Source: JBBRQP01 sp038226175
GTDB lineage: Bacteria; Cyanobacteriota; Cyanobacteriia; Gloeobacterales; Anthocerotibacteraceae
Direction: 5' to 3'
Assembly (NCBI GenBank): GCA_038226175.1
Contig: JBBRQP010000047.1
Coordinates: forward strand, 1-24,801
Length of the DNA stretch: 24,801 nucleotides
Part shown: in pieces, positions 1 through 8,100 of the stretch
Layout of the letters: every line of letters starts with the position of its first letter
Numbering within the stretch: position 1 is the first letter of the stretch
Notes under the pieces: model-generated
What the model was told of the DNA's origin: nothing
Databases searched by the model: none
Seen by the model: only the letters and a program-made list of their open reading frames with translations
Position numbers and translations under genes: made by a program

Positions 1-110
1 AACCAAATAATTTGCAGGTGGGTGCGTTCCACCCCGTCCGTTGCTTGGCGGTAGCGCTTTTCTAATTCTTCCACACTCAGGTGGTTCACAAGACTAAGGT
101 TCTTTACCAT
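1..110 (-). CDS. IS630-family transposase, N-terminal fragment (partial at window edge)
   Basis: Reading minus from an ATG at 110 gives 36 open codons with no stop before the window edge. The peptide begins MVKNLSLVNHLSVEELEKRY and continues with residues resembling the helix-turn-helix DNA-binding start of IS630-family transposases. That family cuts and pastes the element at TA sites using a C-terminal DDE/D nuclease domain, which would lie outside the window. The gene points away from the PEP-CTERM remnant. The family call rests on the resemblance of the N-terminus only, because the catalytic part is not visible. Confidence 0.6.
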   Translation of the reverse strand, partial: MVKNLSLVNHLSVEELEKRYRQATDGVERTHLQIIW

Positions 111-136
111 ACCTTATTCTATAAGCGGAAAGTGTA
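1..136 (-). mobile_element. 5' end of an IS630-type insertion sequence (runs off the window)
   Basis: The element is identified from the start of its transposase (see the CDS at 1-110). Between that start codon and the resumption of the PEP-CTERM reading frame lies a short AT-rich stretch that should hold the terminal repeat. The exact edge is uncertain. IS630 elements insert at TA dinucleotides, and TA occurs at 135-136 and 137-138, which I take as the likely border. The downstream gene is open in frame right through this region but loses recognisable PPC-domain similarity above about position 140, as expected for an insertion inside that gene. Confidence 0.6.
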
Positions 137-699
137 TAACTACGACCAATACTACTGGTACGGGTAGTCCAATTCAGATTAACGGTACAATCGGTGCCAT
201 CGGGGCGACAACTAATTCGACAGATGTAGACCTGTACAGCTTTACTTTGACGGCAGGAACGACTTTCACGGCTAATGTGACCAGTGTTGGCGGTCAATTT
301 GGTTTAGTGGATTCGCAAGTTTTTCTCTTTGACTCGACTGGTAAGGGGCTTGTATTTAACGACGATACAGATGGCATTAATGCACTCTCATCGTTGACTT
401 ATACGCCAACGGTAACTGGAACTTACTACCTAGGCATATCAGCCTATGATATTGATCCCAAAAACGCCTCAGGGGAGTATATCTTTCCTGATTCTCCTTT
501 TACCGGAACGGTAGCAGCTACCTCAACAAGTCCTTTAACTAGTTGGGATACCGCAGGCACTACTGACTATGGTTCTTACACGATCTCACTGACGGGTGCG
601 CAAGTCATTGCCATCCCAGAACCAAATTCTATGATTGGTTTGGGTATACTCAGCAGTTTGGGCTTAATCACAATACGCCGCAAAAACAAAAATAATTAG
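137..699 (+). pseudogene. PEP-CTERM, DVUA0089/PPC-type surface protein, 5'-truncated by an insertion sequence
   Basis: A remnant of a secreted beta-sandwich protein. The visible part starts inside a PPC-like domain (motif STDVDLYSFTLTAGTTF, then LFDSTGKGLVFNDDTDG and TGTYYLGISAYDIDP), in the layout typical of DVUA0089-family proteins. It ends with a PEP-CTERM sorting tag: IPEPNS, a short hydrophobic segment and basic residues RRKNKNN. PEP-CTERM tails are recognised by exosortase and go with export to the cell surface or matrix; no exosortase is in this window. There is no signal peptide and no ATG or GTG in frame, and the first in-frame candidate is a TTG at 247 in mid-domain. With the IS630 transposase immediately upstream, I call the gene broken. 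Its stop overlaps the stop of the convergent M16 gene (696-699). Confidence 0.75.
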
Positions 700-1919
700 G
701 CAGGCCCCACTAGGGTCATACTCGGCTCAGTACTAAAATATCGGGCAGCAACTGTTTGGATAGTCTCAGCGGTGAGTGCTTCGATAAGCTCGGGATACTG
801 CTGGTCATAGGCGGTACCCCAGCCCAAAAATTCATAGACTCCCAGCACACGGGCTAGCTGCGCACTGGATTGTTTACCGAGGGCATATTGACCTAACATT
901 TTATTTTTGGCAATCACCAATTCATCAGCCGTGAGCGCGATTTCGGTCAGCCGTTGGGCTTCTTGGCGAAGACCCGCTTCGGCGACTTCCAGATTTTCAG
1001 GAGCTGTACCGATATAGGTCACAAAATGGCTCTTGCCGAGCTTTGCCGGATAAAAGGCTGAAACTTCGTAAGCTAGACCTTTTTTCTCGCGCAATTCTAT
1101 AAAAAGACGGCTCGATAAACCGCTCCCCAAATACGTGCTCAATAGTTTCAAAGCAATGTGATCATGATCATTAAGTCCGACGGTCGGATAACCGAGTAGG
1201 AGCGTAGCTTGTTGGGTGGTTTGGGTAATGGTGTGGCGGGTTGGGGGTAGTTGCACATCAGCAATCGGTGCTAGTAAGGCTGGCTCATTGACCACCCACG
1301 CCCCAAAACAAGCTTCGACGAGTGATAGGAGTTGCGCTTCAGTCAGCGAGCACGCAATACATAACACCATATGATTAGGCTGACAAACGCGCTGGTGATA
1401 GGTTGCGAGGTCATTTTGGCTGAGCTGTTGGATTGTCTCATTAGTACCGTAGTCAGGGAAACTATAGGGATGGGTTGTGCCATAAAGCTGCTGACGCAGG
1501 TGATTATAGGCTACGGTAAACGGGCGTTCTTGCTGTGACTTAATAGCTTGTAAGGTATTGCGTCGTTCTAGTTCTAGCTCTTGCTCTGGAAACGTCGGCT
1601 CCCGTAAAATCTCAGCAAATAGGTGTAATAAAGCTGGTAAATCCCGGACTAAGCAGCTAATCCCGCCCAAAAAATAATCACTTTGATTATCGGCTGAGAG
1701 ACTCGCACCCACCATTTCGATTTTGCTAGCAATCGCCTGAGAACCGAGAGTGCCACAGCCTTTGGTCAAGACTGTTGAAAGTAAATGGGCTAAGCCTTGG
1801 GTAGCTGCGGTCTCTTGTCCCGACCCGCCCGGCCAAAAAGCCCGTACTGCAACAATTTCTGTATCTGTGGGAATCAAGACCAAGCGCAGGCCATTGGTCA
1901 AGGTTATGGGGGTGGTCAT
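696..1919 (-). CDS. M16-family peptidase-like protein, inactive (alpha-like) subunit
   Basis: A 407-residue protein of the insulinase/pitrilysin (M16) family, the partner of the active subunit encoded just upstream. Where active members carry the zinc-binding HxxEH it has HLLST at residues 45-49, so the catalytic Glu and second His are missing. The C-terminal half keeps the family's Arg-Tyr region (SSRLFIELREKKGLAYEV), which in heterodimeric M16 enzymes helps hold the substrate. By analogy with mitochondrial processing peptidase-like and other bacterial M16B pairs, it probably forms a heterodimer with the product at 1922-3166. I chose the ATG at 1919, two bases after the upstream stop. A longer reading from 1967 would add 16 non-conserved residues and overlap the neighbour. 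No strong ribosome site is seen at either, so coupled translation is likely. Confidence 0.88.
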   Translation of the reverse strand: MTTPITLTNGLRLVLIPTDTEIVAVRAFWPGGSGQETAATQGLAHLLSTVLTKGCGTLGSQAIASKIEMVGASLSADNQSDYFLGGISCLVRDLPALLHLFAEILREPTFPEQELELERRNTLQAIKSQQERPFTVAYNHLRQQLYGTTHPYSFPDYGTNETIQQLSQNDLATYHQRVCQPNHMVLCIACSLTEAQLLSLVEACFGAWVVNEPALLAPIADVQLPPTRHTITQTTQQATLLLGYPTVGLNDHDHIALKLLSTYLGSGLSSRLFIELREKKGLAYEVSAFYPAKLGKSHFVTYIGTAPENLEVAEAGLRQEAQRLTEIALTADELVIAKNKMLGQYALGKQSSAQLARVLGVYEFLGWGTAYDQQYPELIEALTAETIQTVAARYFSTEPSMTLVGPA

Positions 1920-1921
1920 AA

Positions 1922-3166
1922 TTATTCGGGGGTGAAGATGAGCGTTGCTGGGATAGATGCTAGCCAAGTTTGCGCAGCCTGCTGGATGTCGATGGCACTG
2001 AGGGTATCGAGCAAGGTACGGTAACGCCCGAGTTGGTCTAAATTCGACACAGTGCTGTAATAGCCGTAGAGGGTGCAGGTTTGACTAGGCGTTTCTGTAC
2101 CAAAAATCCATTCACTCACCAGCAAGCGCCGTGCCCGCTCTAGCTCTTCTTGGGTAAACTCACCCCGGCAGAGACGTTGAATTTCTTCTAACATCAGCTC
2201 TTCACTGGCTTCGAGATAAGGCGTTTCGACTTGGGCTCCCAAGACAAACAAGCCGGGGTCATGATGAAAAGCAAAATAACTATTGATTTGCCGTGCCCAG
2301 CCTTTTTCTTCACGCAAGAGACGCACTAACCGCGCTGTGCGCCCGGTCGTGAGCATAGTGCTGATAAACTCTAAGGCCACACCCGCTGCCAAATCAGCCA
2401 TCGCAGGACCCAGCCAAGCTAGAATCATGCGATTTTGTTGGAGGCGCGGTAAGGGGTGAATAAACCGTCCCGTCGTCGCAGTCGGTAAGGCAATAGCGGG
2501 TAAGGGCTCAGAGACGGCTGTCCTCGATAATCCGGCAAAAGTTGTGCGTCCAGCCTCAAGCAGCTGCGCGGCGGTTAACCCTCCCGCGAGTACGACGGTC
2601 ATCGCTTGAGGCTGATAACGGGCACGATGAAAGTCTCTGACAATATCAGCACTCATTGCCCAGAGATGTTCAGGTTCGCCAAGTACCGGACGGGCATAGG
2701 GATGGTCACCATAGAGCGTCGAGGCCAAGGTCTGATAAATTTGTCGTTCTGGATTATCTTGAGCGCGACGGATTTCTTCGAGCACCACTAGACGTTCTGG
2801 TTCAAATTCGACCGCTGGGATCGCGGCCTGGGTCACGAGATCGGCGAGCAATGGCAAACTTGCGGTGAGGTCGTGGTTAGCTACCGTGATGTAATAGTGG
2901 GTGAAATCCATACTGGTTGCGGCGTTGGTTGCGCCGCCACGCGCTTCGATCAAATAATCAAACTTACCGGGTGTGAGGCGTTCGGTTCCCTTGAAGACCA
3001 AATGCTCCAAAAAGTGAGAAATGCCTTGGTAGGCAAAAGGCTCAGTGCGTGCCCCGCTGCGCACCCAAATGTCAGCGGTTACCACAGCGGCCTGAGCCTG
3101 CGGTAAGGCAATCAGGGTCAAACCATTAGCGAGGGTCTCAATACTGGTTGCAGGATGACTATTCAT
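1922..3166 (-). CDS. M16-family zinc peptidase, catalytic subunit
   Basis: A 414-residue member of the M16 zinc peptidase family. The inverted zinc motif HFLEH lies at residues 51-55 (zinc ligands His51 and His55, catalytic Glu54). A further acidic ligand is expected in VLEEIRRAQDNPE, at about Glu130/131, some 75 residues downstream as usual for the family. No signal peptide is apparent, so it should act in the cytoplasm, cleaving peptides or targeting sequences; the substrate cannot be told from sequence. It lies 60 bp downstream of ileS and 2 bp upstream of its inactive sister, suggesting one transcript ileS-M16-M16. The adjacent active/inactive arrangement is common in cyanobacteria and other bacteria. 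No specific gene symbol is justified. Confidence 0.92.
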   Translation of the reverse strand: MNSHPATSIETLANGLTLIALPQAQAAVVTADIWVRSGARTEPFAYQGISHFLEHLVFKGTERLTPGKFDYLIEARGGATNAATSMDFTHYYITVANHDLTASLPLLADLVTQAAIPAVEFEPERLVVLEEIRRAQDNPERQIYQTLASTLYGDHPYARPVLGEPEHLWAMSADIVRDFHRARYQPQAMTVVLAGGLTAAQLLEAGRTTFAGLSRTAVSEPLPAIALPTATTGRFIHPLPRLQQNRMILAWLGPAMADLAAGVALEFISTMLTTGRTARLVRLLREEKGWARQINSYFAFHHDPGLFVLGAQVETPYLEASEELMLEEIQRLCRGEFTQEELERARRLLVSEWIFGTETPSQTCTLYGYYSTVSNLDQLGRYRTLLDTLSAIDIQQAAQTWLASIPATLIFTPE

Positions 3167-3226
3167 ACTTTCTACCCTACCTGATTCTCAGTGATTCAGG
3201 TAATTTTTTGGGGGAGAAAGGCTGTT

Positions 3227-6028
3227 TTAATAGTTGCCTTCTAGGGCTTCATCACACCGTTCGCACACTTCAGGATGACGGCTGCTTTCACCGATGTGGG
3301 TTGAATAATTCCAACAGCGCGGACATTTATGACCATCCGCCTTAGAAATAGTGATGGTTACGTCTGTGTGCTCCGCTGGCATCAGTTCTACTTGCGACAC
3401 GATAAATAAATAACGCAAGTCAGCTTGGTATTGCAAAATTTCGGGCGGGAACCTCTGGCCTGTCAGTATCACTTTGGCTTCGAGGGAAGAACCAATGACT
3501 TTTTGTACCCGTTCTTTTTCGAGGGCGACGGTCACTGTTGTGCGTAACTTAGCTAATTTCTGCCAGGATTCCGCTAGCTCAGGCTGTTGCCAAGCGCGCG
3601 GTAAATCTGGCCAACCCGCCAAAAATACGGATTTGTGAGAGGCCGTGTAGGGGAGATTTTGCCAGATATCTTCGGCTAAATGACAGAGCACTGGGGCAAT
3701 AAGACGGGTAAGAGTTTCTAAGACATGATACAAAACGGTCTGTACACTGCGACGGCGCGGACTGGTCGCTGCGCTAATATACAGGCTGTCTTTGGCAATA
3801 TCTAAGTAAAAATTAGATAACTCGACCACACAAAAATTTTGGATCGTTTGATAAAAACGGAAAAACTGATACTGCTCAAAGGCGTCAGTTACATCCCGAA
3901 CGACTTCATACAAACGGTGCAGTAGATATTGTTCTAACTTAGGTAGATCTTGATGGGTGATCAGGTCAGTTGCTGGCTTGAAATCATAGAGATTACCTAA
4001 CAGATAGCGAGCGGTATTGCGAATCTTGCGGTAGATATCAGCTTGCTGACCCAAAATATTAGGCCCGAGTCGGACATCCGTACTATAATCAACACTCGAA
4101 ACCCAGAGCCGCAGCACATCTGCACCATAGGCGGGTTCTTTTTTGAGGTCTTTGCCGCCATTGATCACTAATAGGGGATCAAGGACATTACCCAGAGATT
4201 TACTCATCTTGCGCCCCTGTTCATCCAGAGCAAAACCATGGGTTAACACAGCTTTGTAGGGTGCAATGCCCCGCGTGGCAACGGAGGTAAGTAGCGAAGA
4301 CTGGAACCAACCGCGATGCTGGTCTGATCCTTCTAAATACAGGTCAGCTTGATAGTTAGTTTCGGTTGTAAAGATCCGCTTTCCTAGTACCGCAGCCCAA
4401 CTAGAACCCGAGTCAAACCAGACGTCCATCGTGTCAAATCCACGACGATAGCTGTGACCATTATTGTGATAAGTTTCTGGCAATAACTCTTCTGTGGTTA
4501 ACTCCCACCAGGCATCAGAACCCTTTTCAGCAAAGAGTTTCTGAATATGGGCTGTGGTTTCGGTATTGAGTAAGGGTTCACCCGTCTGGTCATCATAAAA
4601 AACTGGAATCGGCAGACCCCAACTACGCTGCCGTGAAATGCACCAATCCGAGCGTTCGGAGACCATAGCAGTAATACGATTTTGTCCACTGGCTGGCAGC
4701 CATTGCACTTGCTCAATTTGGGCTAAGGCTTGGTCACGAAATCCGGCTACCGAGGCAAACCATTGGGTCGTAGCCCGCACAATGACGGGTTTTTTGGTAC
4801 GCCAATCGTAGGGATATTTATGAGCATAGTCTTCTTCCTTAAGTAAAGCTCCCACAGCTTGCAGGGCTGCGATGACCGCTGTGTTGCCCTCACCCAAGAC
4901 ATTTTTACCCAAGAATAACTCTCCGGCCTCAGCAGTAAAATTACCCTGATCATCGACAGGAGAAAGTAACCCTAGGTGATATTTTTGTCCGACTAAGAAG
5001 TCGTCTGCCCCGTGTCCAGGGGCTGTGTGAACGGCTCCCGTACCGGATTCAGTGGTGACATGATCGCCGAGTACCAACGGTGAAACACGGTCATAAAGGG
5101 GATGCTCAGTTAGGACACCTTCGAGTTGCTGACCCAAGCCCGTCCATAAGGTCGTGAACGTCTCACCGATGACCTGACCAAATTTTTCGCTCAGCGCCGT
5201 CGCCACAATGAGGAGGCCATGGGTTTGCGTTTTAACTAAGGCATACGTGATTTCTGCATTCAAACAAATTCCTAAGTTACCAGGAATTGTCCAAGGCGTC
5301 GTCGTCCAGATCGCAACTGCCATCGGGCCATAGGTTTGGAGTTCAACGGGCAGGGTCGTCATATCTTTGACCCGAAACGCCACATAAATACTTCTTGAAA
5401 CATGATTTTCAGGATATTCCAACTCGGCTTCGGCGAGCGCTGTACGAGAACTCGGACTCCAGTAGACCGGTTTGAGGGCGCGATAAATATAGCCTTGCTC
5501 AGCCATCTTGCCAAAAACCCCAATCTGTGCCGCTTCATACTCTGGCAGTAAGGTCAAATAAGGCTGATGCCATTCGCCCCAGACGCCCAGCCGCTCAAAG
5601 GATTTTTTTTGTTGGGTCACCGTTGATTGGGCAAAATCACGGGCTTTGTGACGTAAGTCTAGAGGGGTCAAGTTTTGGCGTTCAGCGGTTTTGAGATTTT
5701 GTAAAACTTTGAGTTCAATGGGCAAACCATGACAATCCCAGCCAGGAATGTAGCGTACTTTACGACCGCGCAACATTTGATAACGGTTAATCGTATCTTT
5801 GAGAATTTTATTGAGGGCATGACCGACGTGTAAACCGCCATTGGCATAGGGTGGCCCATCATGCAAGGTAAAGGGTGCCCCCGGGTTGGTGTCAGCGAGA
5901 GTTTGATAAATCTCAGCTTCAGCCCAGAAGTGTTGAATCTCGGGTTCGCGCACCGGAGCATTAGCCCGCATCGAAAAATCTGTCTGCGGCAAGTTAACAG
6001 TTTGTTGATAATTGGTAGTTTCGCTCAC
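3227..6028 (-). CDS. ileS: isoleucine--tRNA ligase
   Basis: Cytoplasmic class I aminoacyl-tRNA synthetase that charges tRNA-Ile and edits misactivated valine. The 933 residues match the usual bacterial length. The HIGH-type motif is HVGH at 67-70, after DGPPYANGG. The KMSKS loop is at 607-611 in GRKMSKSLGN. The editing domain lies between them, and an anticodon-binding helical region follows. The C-terminus holds a four-cysteine zinc site, Cys902/Cys905 and Cys922/Cys925, as in zinc-binding bacterial IleRS. Translation starts at a GTG (6028) giving MSETTNYQQ. An extended -10 promoter lies just upstream (6052-6060), giving a short leader without an obvious T-box, as expected outside Firmicutes. 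It heads the likely operon with the two M16 genes. Confidence 0.97.
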   Translation of the reverse strand: MSETTNYQQTVNLPQTDFSMRANAPVREPEIQHFWAEAEIYQTLADTNPGAPFTLHDGPPYANGGLHVGHALNKILKDTINRYQMLRGRKVRYIPGWDCHGLPIELKVLQNLKTAERQNLTPLDLRHKARDFAQSTVTQQKKSFERLGVWGEWHQPYLTLLPEYEAAQIGVFGKMAEQGYIYRALKPVYWSPSSRTALAEAELEYPENHVSRSIYVAFRVKDMTTLPVELQTYGPMAVAIWTTTPWTIPGNLGICLNAEITYALVKTQTHGLLIVATALSEKFGQVIGETFTTLWTGLGQQLEGVLTEHPLYDRVSPLVLGDHVTTESGTGAVHTAPGHGADDFLVGQKYHLGLLSPVDDQGNFTAEAGELFLGKNVLGEGNTAVIAALQAVGALLKEEDYAHKYPYDWRTKKPVIVRATTQWFASVAGFRDQALAQIEQVQWLPASGQNRITAMVSERSDWCISRQRSWGLPIPVFYDDQTGEPLLNTETTAHIQKLFAEKGSDAWWELTTEELLPETYHNNGHSYRRGFDTMDVWFDSGSSWAAVLGKRIFTTETNYQADLYLEGSDQHRGWFQSSLLTSVATRGIAPYKAVLTHGFALDEQGRKMSKSLGNVLDPLLVINGGKDLKKEPAYGADVLRLWVSSVDYSTDVRLGPNILGQQADIYRKIRNTARYLLGNLYDFKPATDLITHQDLPKLEQYLLHRLYEVVRDVTDAFEQYQFFRFYQTIQNFCVVELSNFYLDIAKDSLYISAATSPRRRSVQTVLYHVLETLTRLIAPVLCHLAEDIWQNLPYTASHKSVFLAGWPDLPRAWQQPELAESWQKLAKLRTTVTVALEKERVQKVIGSSLEAKVILTGQRFPPEILQYQADLRYLFIVSQVELMPAEHTDVTITISKADGHKCPRCWNYSTHIGESSRHPEVCERCDEALEGNY

Positions 6029-6051
6029 AAATCTTGTCCCGATGTAAAGAA

Positions 6052-6060
6052 ATTATAGCA
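6052..6060 (-). promoter_or_regulatory. extended -10 promoter for ileS
   Basis: On the minus strand the sequence reads TGCTATAAT, a perfect TATAAT with the TGn extension. It lies about 24 bases upstream of the ileS GTG, which would leave a leader of roughly 17-20 nt. No good -35 box is seen at the usual distance, which fits an extended -10 promoter. This is a match to consensus only. Confidence 0.55.
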
Positions 6061-6141
6061 AGGGCAGGGTCTTGTGCCGGAATTGACCCGTCACGAATGA
6101 GGGAAGAAGATTACAATTGAAAAAGATTAGGGACTAAGCCT

Positions 6142-6327
6142 GTGGACCGCCCCCATCACGATCTGGACTTAACCTGGACTACCGAAGCCTTGGCCAAATT
6201 GCAAAAGGTACCCTTTTTTGCGCGGTCTCAGGTTAAGAGCAAAGTGGAACAAATTGCCCGTGCCCAGTGGGTTGAAGTGATAACTGTTGAAGTTATCGAA
6301 CAAGCTCGGGTTGAATTTGGTCAATAG
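6142..6327 (+). CDS. stand-alone PCP_red domain protein (ChlB C-terminal-like)
   Basis: A 61-residue protein consisting essentially of one PCP_red domain, the small helical module otherwise found at the C-terminus of ChlB/BchB, a subunit of light-independent protochlorophyllide reductase. Recognisable features are the leading Trp (LTWTTEALAKLQKVPFFAR), the helix KSKVEQIARAQ, and the closing ITVEVIEQARVEFG. In ChlB this module lies at the end of the catalytic subunit; what it does as a free protein is not known to me. The start is a GTG at 6142, with a TAGGGA element about 9 bases upstream. It is followed after 35 bp by the LON-domain gene on the same strand and is probably co-transcribed with it. 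It could be a remnant or a mobile copy of the ChlB tail, but it is intact and well formed. Confidence 0.8.
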   Translation: MDRPHHDLDLTWTTEALAKLQKVPFFARSQVKSKVEQIARAQWVEVITVEVIEQARVEFGQ

Positions 6328-6362
6328 TATTTCCACACGTACCCCTCAAGGATCCTTCGCCC

Positions 6363-6986
6363 ATGTCTACAGAATTACCCCTGTTTCCCTTACCGGCCTC
6401 GGTCTTATTTCCGGGTCAGCCTTTGGCACTACATATTTTTGAGCCGCGCTATCGCATTATGATTAACACAGCTTTAGATCATGACCGACGCTTTGGTGTA
6501 GTGCTCTGGGATCCTCAAACTAATGAACCTTCGGCAATCGGAGGTTGTGCTGAGATTATTGAAGCCAAACACTTAGATAATGACTGCATCAATATTTTGA
6601 CACGCGGTCGCCAACGCTTTCGGGTGCTCGATTACACCCGTACCAAACCATTTCGGGTAGGGACGGTGGAGTGGATTGAAGACGAACCTTTAGTTACAGA
6701 TCCGACGGCTTTGGTAGAGGAAGCGCGGGTATTATTAACTGATGTCGTACGCCTGTCTGGCAAATTAATGGATCGCGAGATTGATTTGCCGCCCTTGCCC
6801 GGTGATGCGCGCGAGCTATCTTACTGGATTGGTGGTAGTTTTTATGAGGCGAGCGAAGAGCAACAACTCTTACTCGAAATGCGCGATACCGAAGAACGCC
6901 TACGCCGTGAAATTGATATTCTGCAAACCACGCTCAAGCATCTAGCGGCGCGAACCGTCCTTAAGGATACGCTCAAGGACTCTTAA
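6363..6986 (+). CDS. LON peptidase substrate-binding domain protein
   Basis: A 207-residue protein matching the N-terminal (substrate-binding) domain of Lon protease without its ATPase or Ser-Lys protease domains. The family signature near the start is LPLFPLPASVLFPGQPLALH followed by IFEPRYRIM, and the C-terminal third is helical with many charged residues (LEMRDTEERLRREIDIL). Stand-alone proteins of this type are common in cyanobacteria and have plant homologues; they may bind unfolded proteins, but the role is not settled. No signal peptide is seen. The ATG at 6363 is preceded by an AAGGA at a rather long spacing. It lies 35 bp after the PCP_red gene, and its stop codon shares a TTAA with the stop of the convergent Uma2 gene. 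Confidence 0.92.
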   Translation: MSTELPLFPLPASVLFPGQPLALHIFEPRYRIMINTALDHDRRFGVVLWDPQTNEPSAIGGCAEIIEAKHLDNDCINILTRGRQRFRVLDYTRTKPFRVGTVEWIEDEPLVTDPTALVEEARVLLTDVVRLSGKLMDREIDLPPLPGDARELSYWIGGSFYEASEEQQLLLEMRDTEERLRREIDILQTTLKHLAARTVLKDTLKDS

Positions 6987-7543
6987 CTAGGCGTCAACCA
7001 AGCAAATAATGTTTCTATACTGAGCACAAAATTTTGGGCGAAAGTTGGTGTAGGTAAATAATCTGCGGGTCTGTCGATCACTTGAATGGGTGGGTCTGGC
7101 GTATAGACCAGTACAGCTTGTTCTTGAGGATCAATCAGCCAGCCCATTTGAGTGCCATAGGCCAAACTCGTTACTATTTTTTTGGTTAACCTAGTCTGAC
7201 TTTGCTGAGGAGATAAAATCTCAATTAGCCAATCAGGAGCAAGCTCAAACCGATTTGCAATGCGTCCAGTTTGGGTAAGAGGAATGCGTTCCTGAATAAA
7301 AACAGCTAGATCGGGAACTATGACCTGCTCACCAAAGATACAGCGTAGTTCTGTAAATGCCCGTGCGCTAGGTTTGAGAGCCGTATTGAGTGCGGCGACG
7401 AGTTCTGATTGAATAACGCTGTGTTCACCCTGAGGCATAGGTTTTTGGTAACTGTAGCCCTGATCATATTCGCTGGCAGGTTTGGTCTCTGGCAATTCCA
7501 GAAATTCTTGTAGAGTAAAAATTTTGACTGGAGTTTGTACCAT
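6983..7543 (-). CDS. Uma2-family (DUF820) putative restriction endonuclease-like protein
   Basis: A 186-residue member of the Uma2 family, which has a PD-(D/E)XK nuclease fold and is greatly expanded in cyanobacteria. The likely active-site residues are Asp78 in VIVPDLAVF, Glu108 in PDWLIEILSP, and Lys121/122 in RLTKKI. The C-terminus has the usual GWLIDPQEQAVLVY strand pair. The biological role of the family is uncertain: many members are thought to be nucleases or remnants of mobile-element genes, but no partner methylase or element is seen here. It is convergent with the LON gene, with the two stops overlapping by 4 bp in TTAA. It is monocistronic as far as can be seen. Confidence 0.92.
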   Translation of the reverse strand: MVQTPVKIFTLQEFLELPETKPASEYDQGYSYQKPMPQGEHSVIQSELVAALNTALKPSARAFTELRCIFGEQVIVPDLAVFIQERIPLTQTGRIANRFELAPDWLIEILSPQQSQTRLTKKIVTSLAYGTQMGWLIDPQEQAVLVYTPDPPIQVIDRPADYLPTPTFAQNFVLSIETLFAWLTPS

Positions 7544-7578
7544 GCCATCATTTTTTATGGTGCTGACTTTACTTTAAC

Positions 7579-8100
7579 TTACAGACCCTCACGTAATCGT
7601 AATAAGCGGTCACGCACGGTGGGGTCAAGCTGGTCTTCGAGCATCCGTCCTTTACGCGAGGCCGAGGGCTTGTGATGATGGTGTTGCTGTTCACGGTGAG
7701 CCTTGGTCACTTCACGATGCAGACGGTCAGCTGAAAAAATATGCGCTCCCTGAGATTGTACCAATATCTGCTGGGCTCGGTCAGAAGTCGCCACCCAGAC
7801 CTTCAGCCCCGTCCGCACCAGTGCTAGTGACCGTTGCTCAATAAAGGTGTCTGCTGTCTGAAACTGGGCTGTATAACAGACTTCAATCCCGCTAATGAGT
7901 GTTTCGGTGGTCATGTCACAGGTGGTCGTATAAGCATCAAAAACCACCGTCACACGCCAGTCGCGGTAATGCCCAAAATCTGTGAGATCACGTAATAGCT
8001 GCTCACGTGCCCCTGCGAGATCACCTTGGTCTTTGAGCTCGATCAGGATTGGCCATGCCCCAATCATGTTGTAGCCATCAACCAACAGGAGATTAGACAT
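7579..8100 (-). CDS. NYN domain protein, YacP/Rae1-like ribonuclease
   Basis: A 173-residue NYN (PIN-like) nuclease-fold protein of the YacP family; in Bacillus the relative Rae1 is a ribosome-associated endoribonuclease. The N-terminal strand with the acidic signature is LLLVDGYNMIGAW (Asp8, Asn11). Further conserved acidic positions fit Asp55 (VVFDAYT), Asp84 (TADTFIEQR) and Asp107 (VATSDRAQQ), which together would form the metal site. Towards the C-terminus is a short basic, histidine-rich run (HREQQHHHHKPSASRKGR) before a final helix; such a basic tail could contact RNA, which is inference. The gene stands alone on the minus strand, divergent from hpf with a 150-bp intergenic region. Cyanobacterial members have no firm name, so no symbol is given. 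Confidence 0.88.
   Translation of the reverse strand: MSNLLLVDGYNMIGAWPILIELKDQGDLAGAREQLLRDLTDFGHYRDWRVTVVFDAYTTTCDMTTETLISGIEVCYTAQFQTADTFIEQRSLALVRTGLKVWVATSDRAQQILVQSQGAHIFSADRLHREVTKAHREQQHHHHKPSASRKGRMLEDQLDPTVRDRLLRLREGL

Noticed and set aside
5668..5961. Minus-strand open frame of 97 codons overlapping ileS in another frame
   Set aside because: It is an out-of-frame reading of the conserved HIGH-motif region of ileS.
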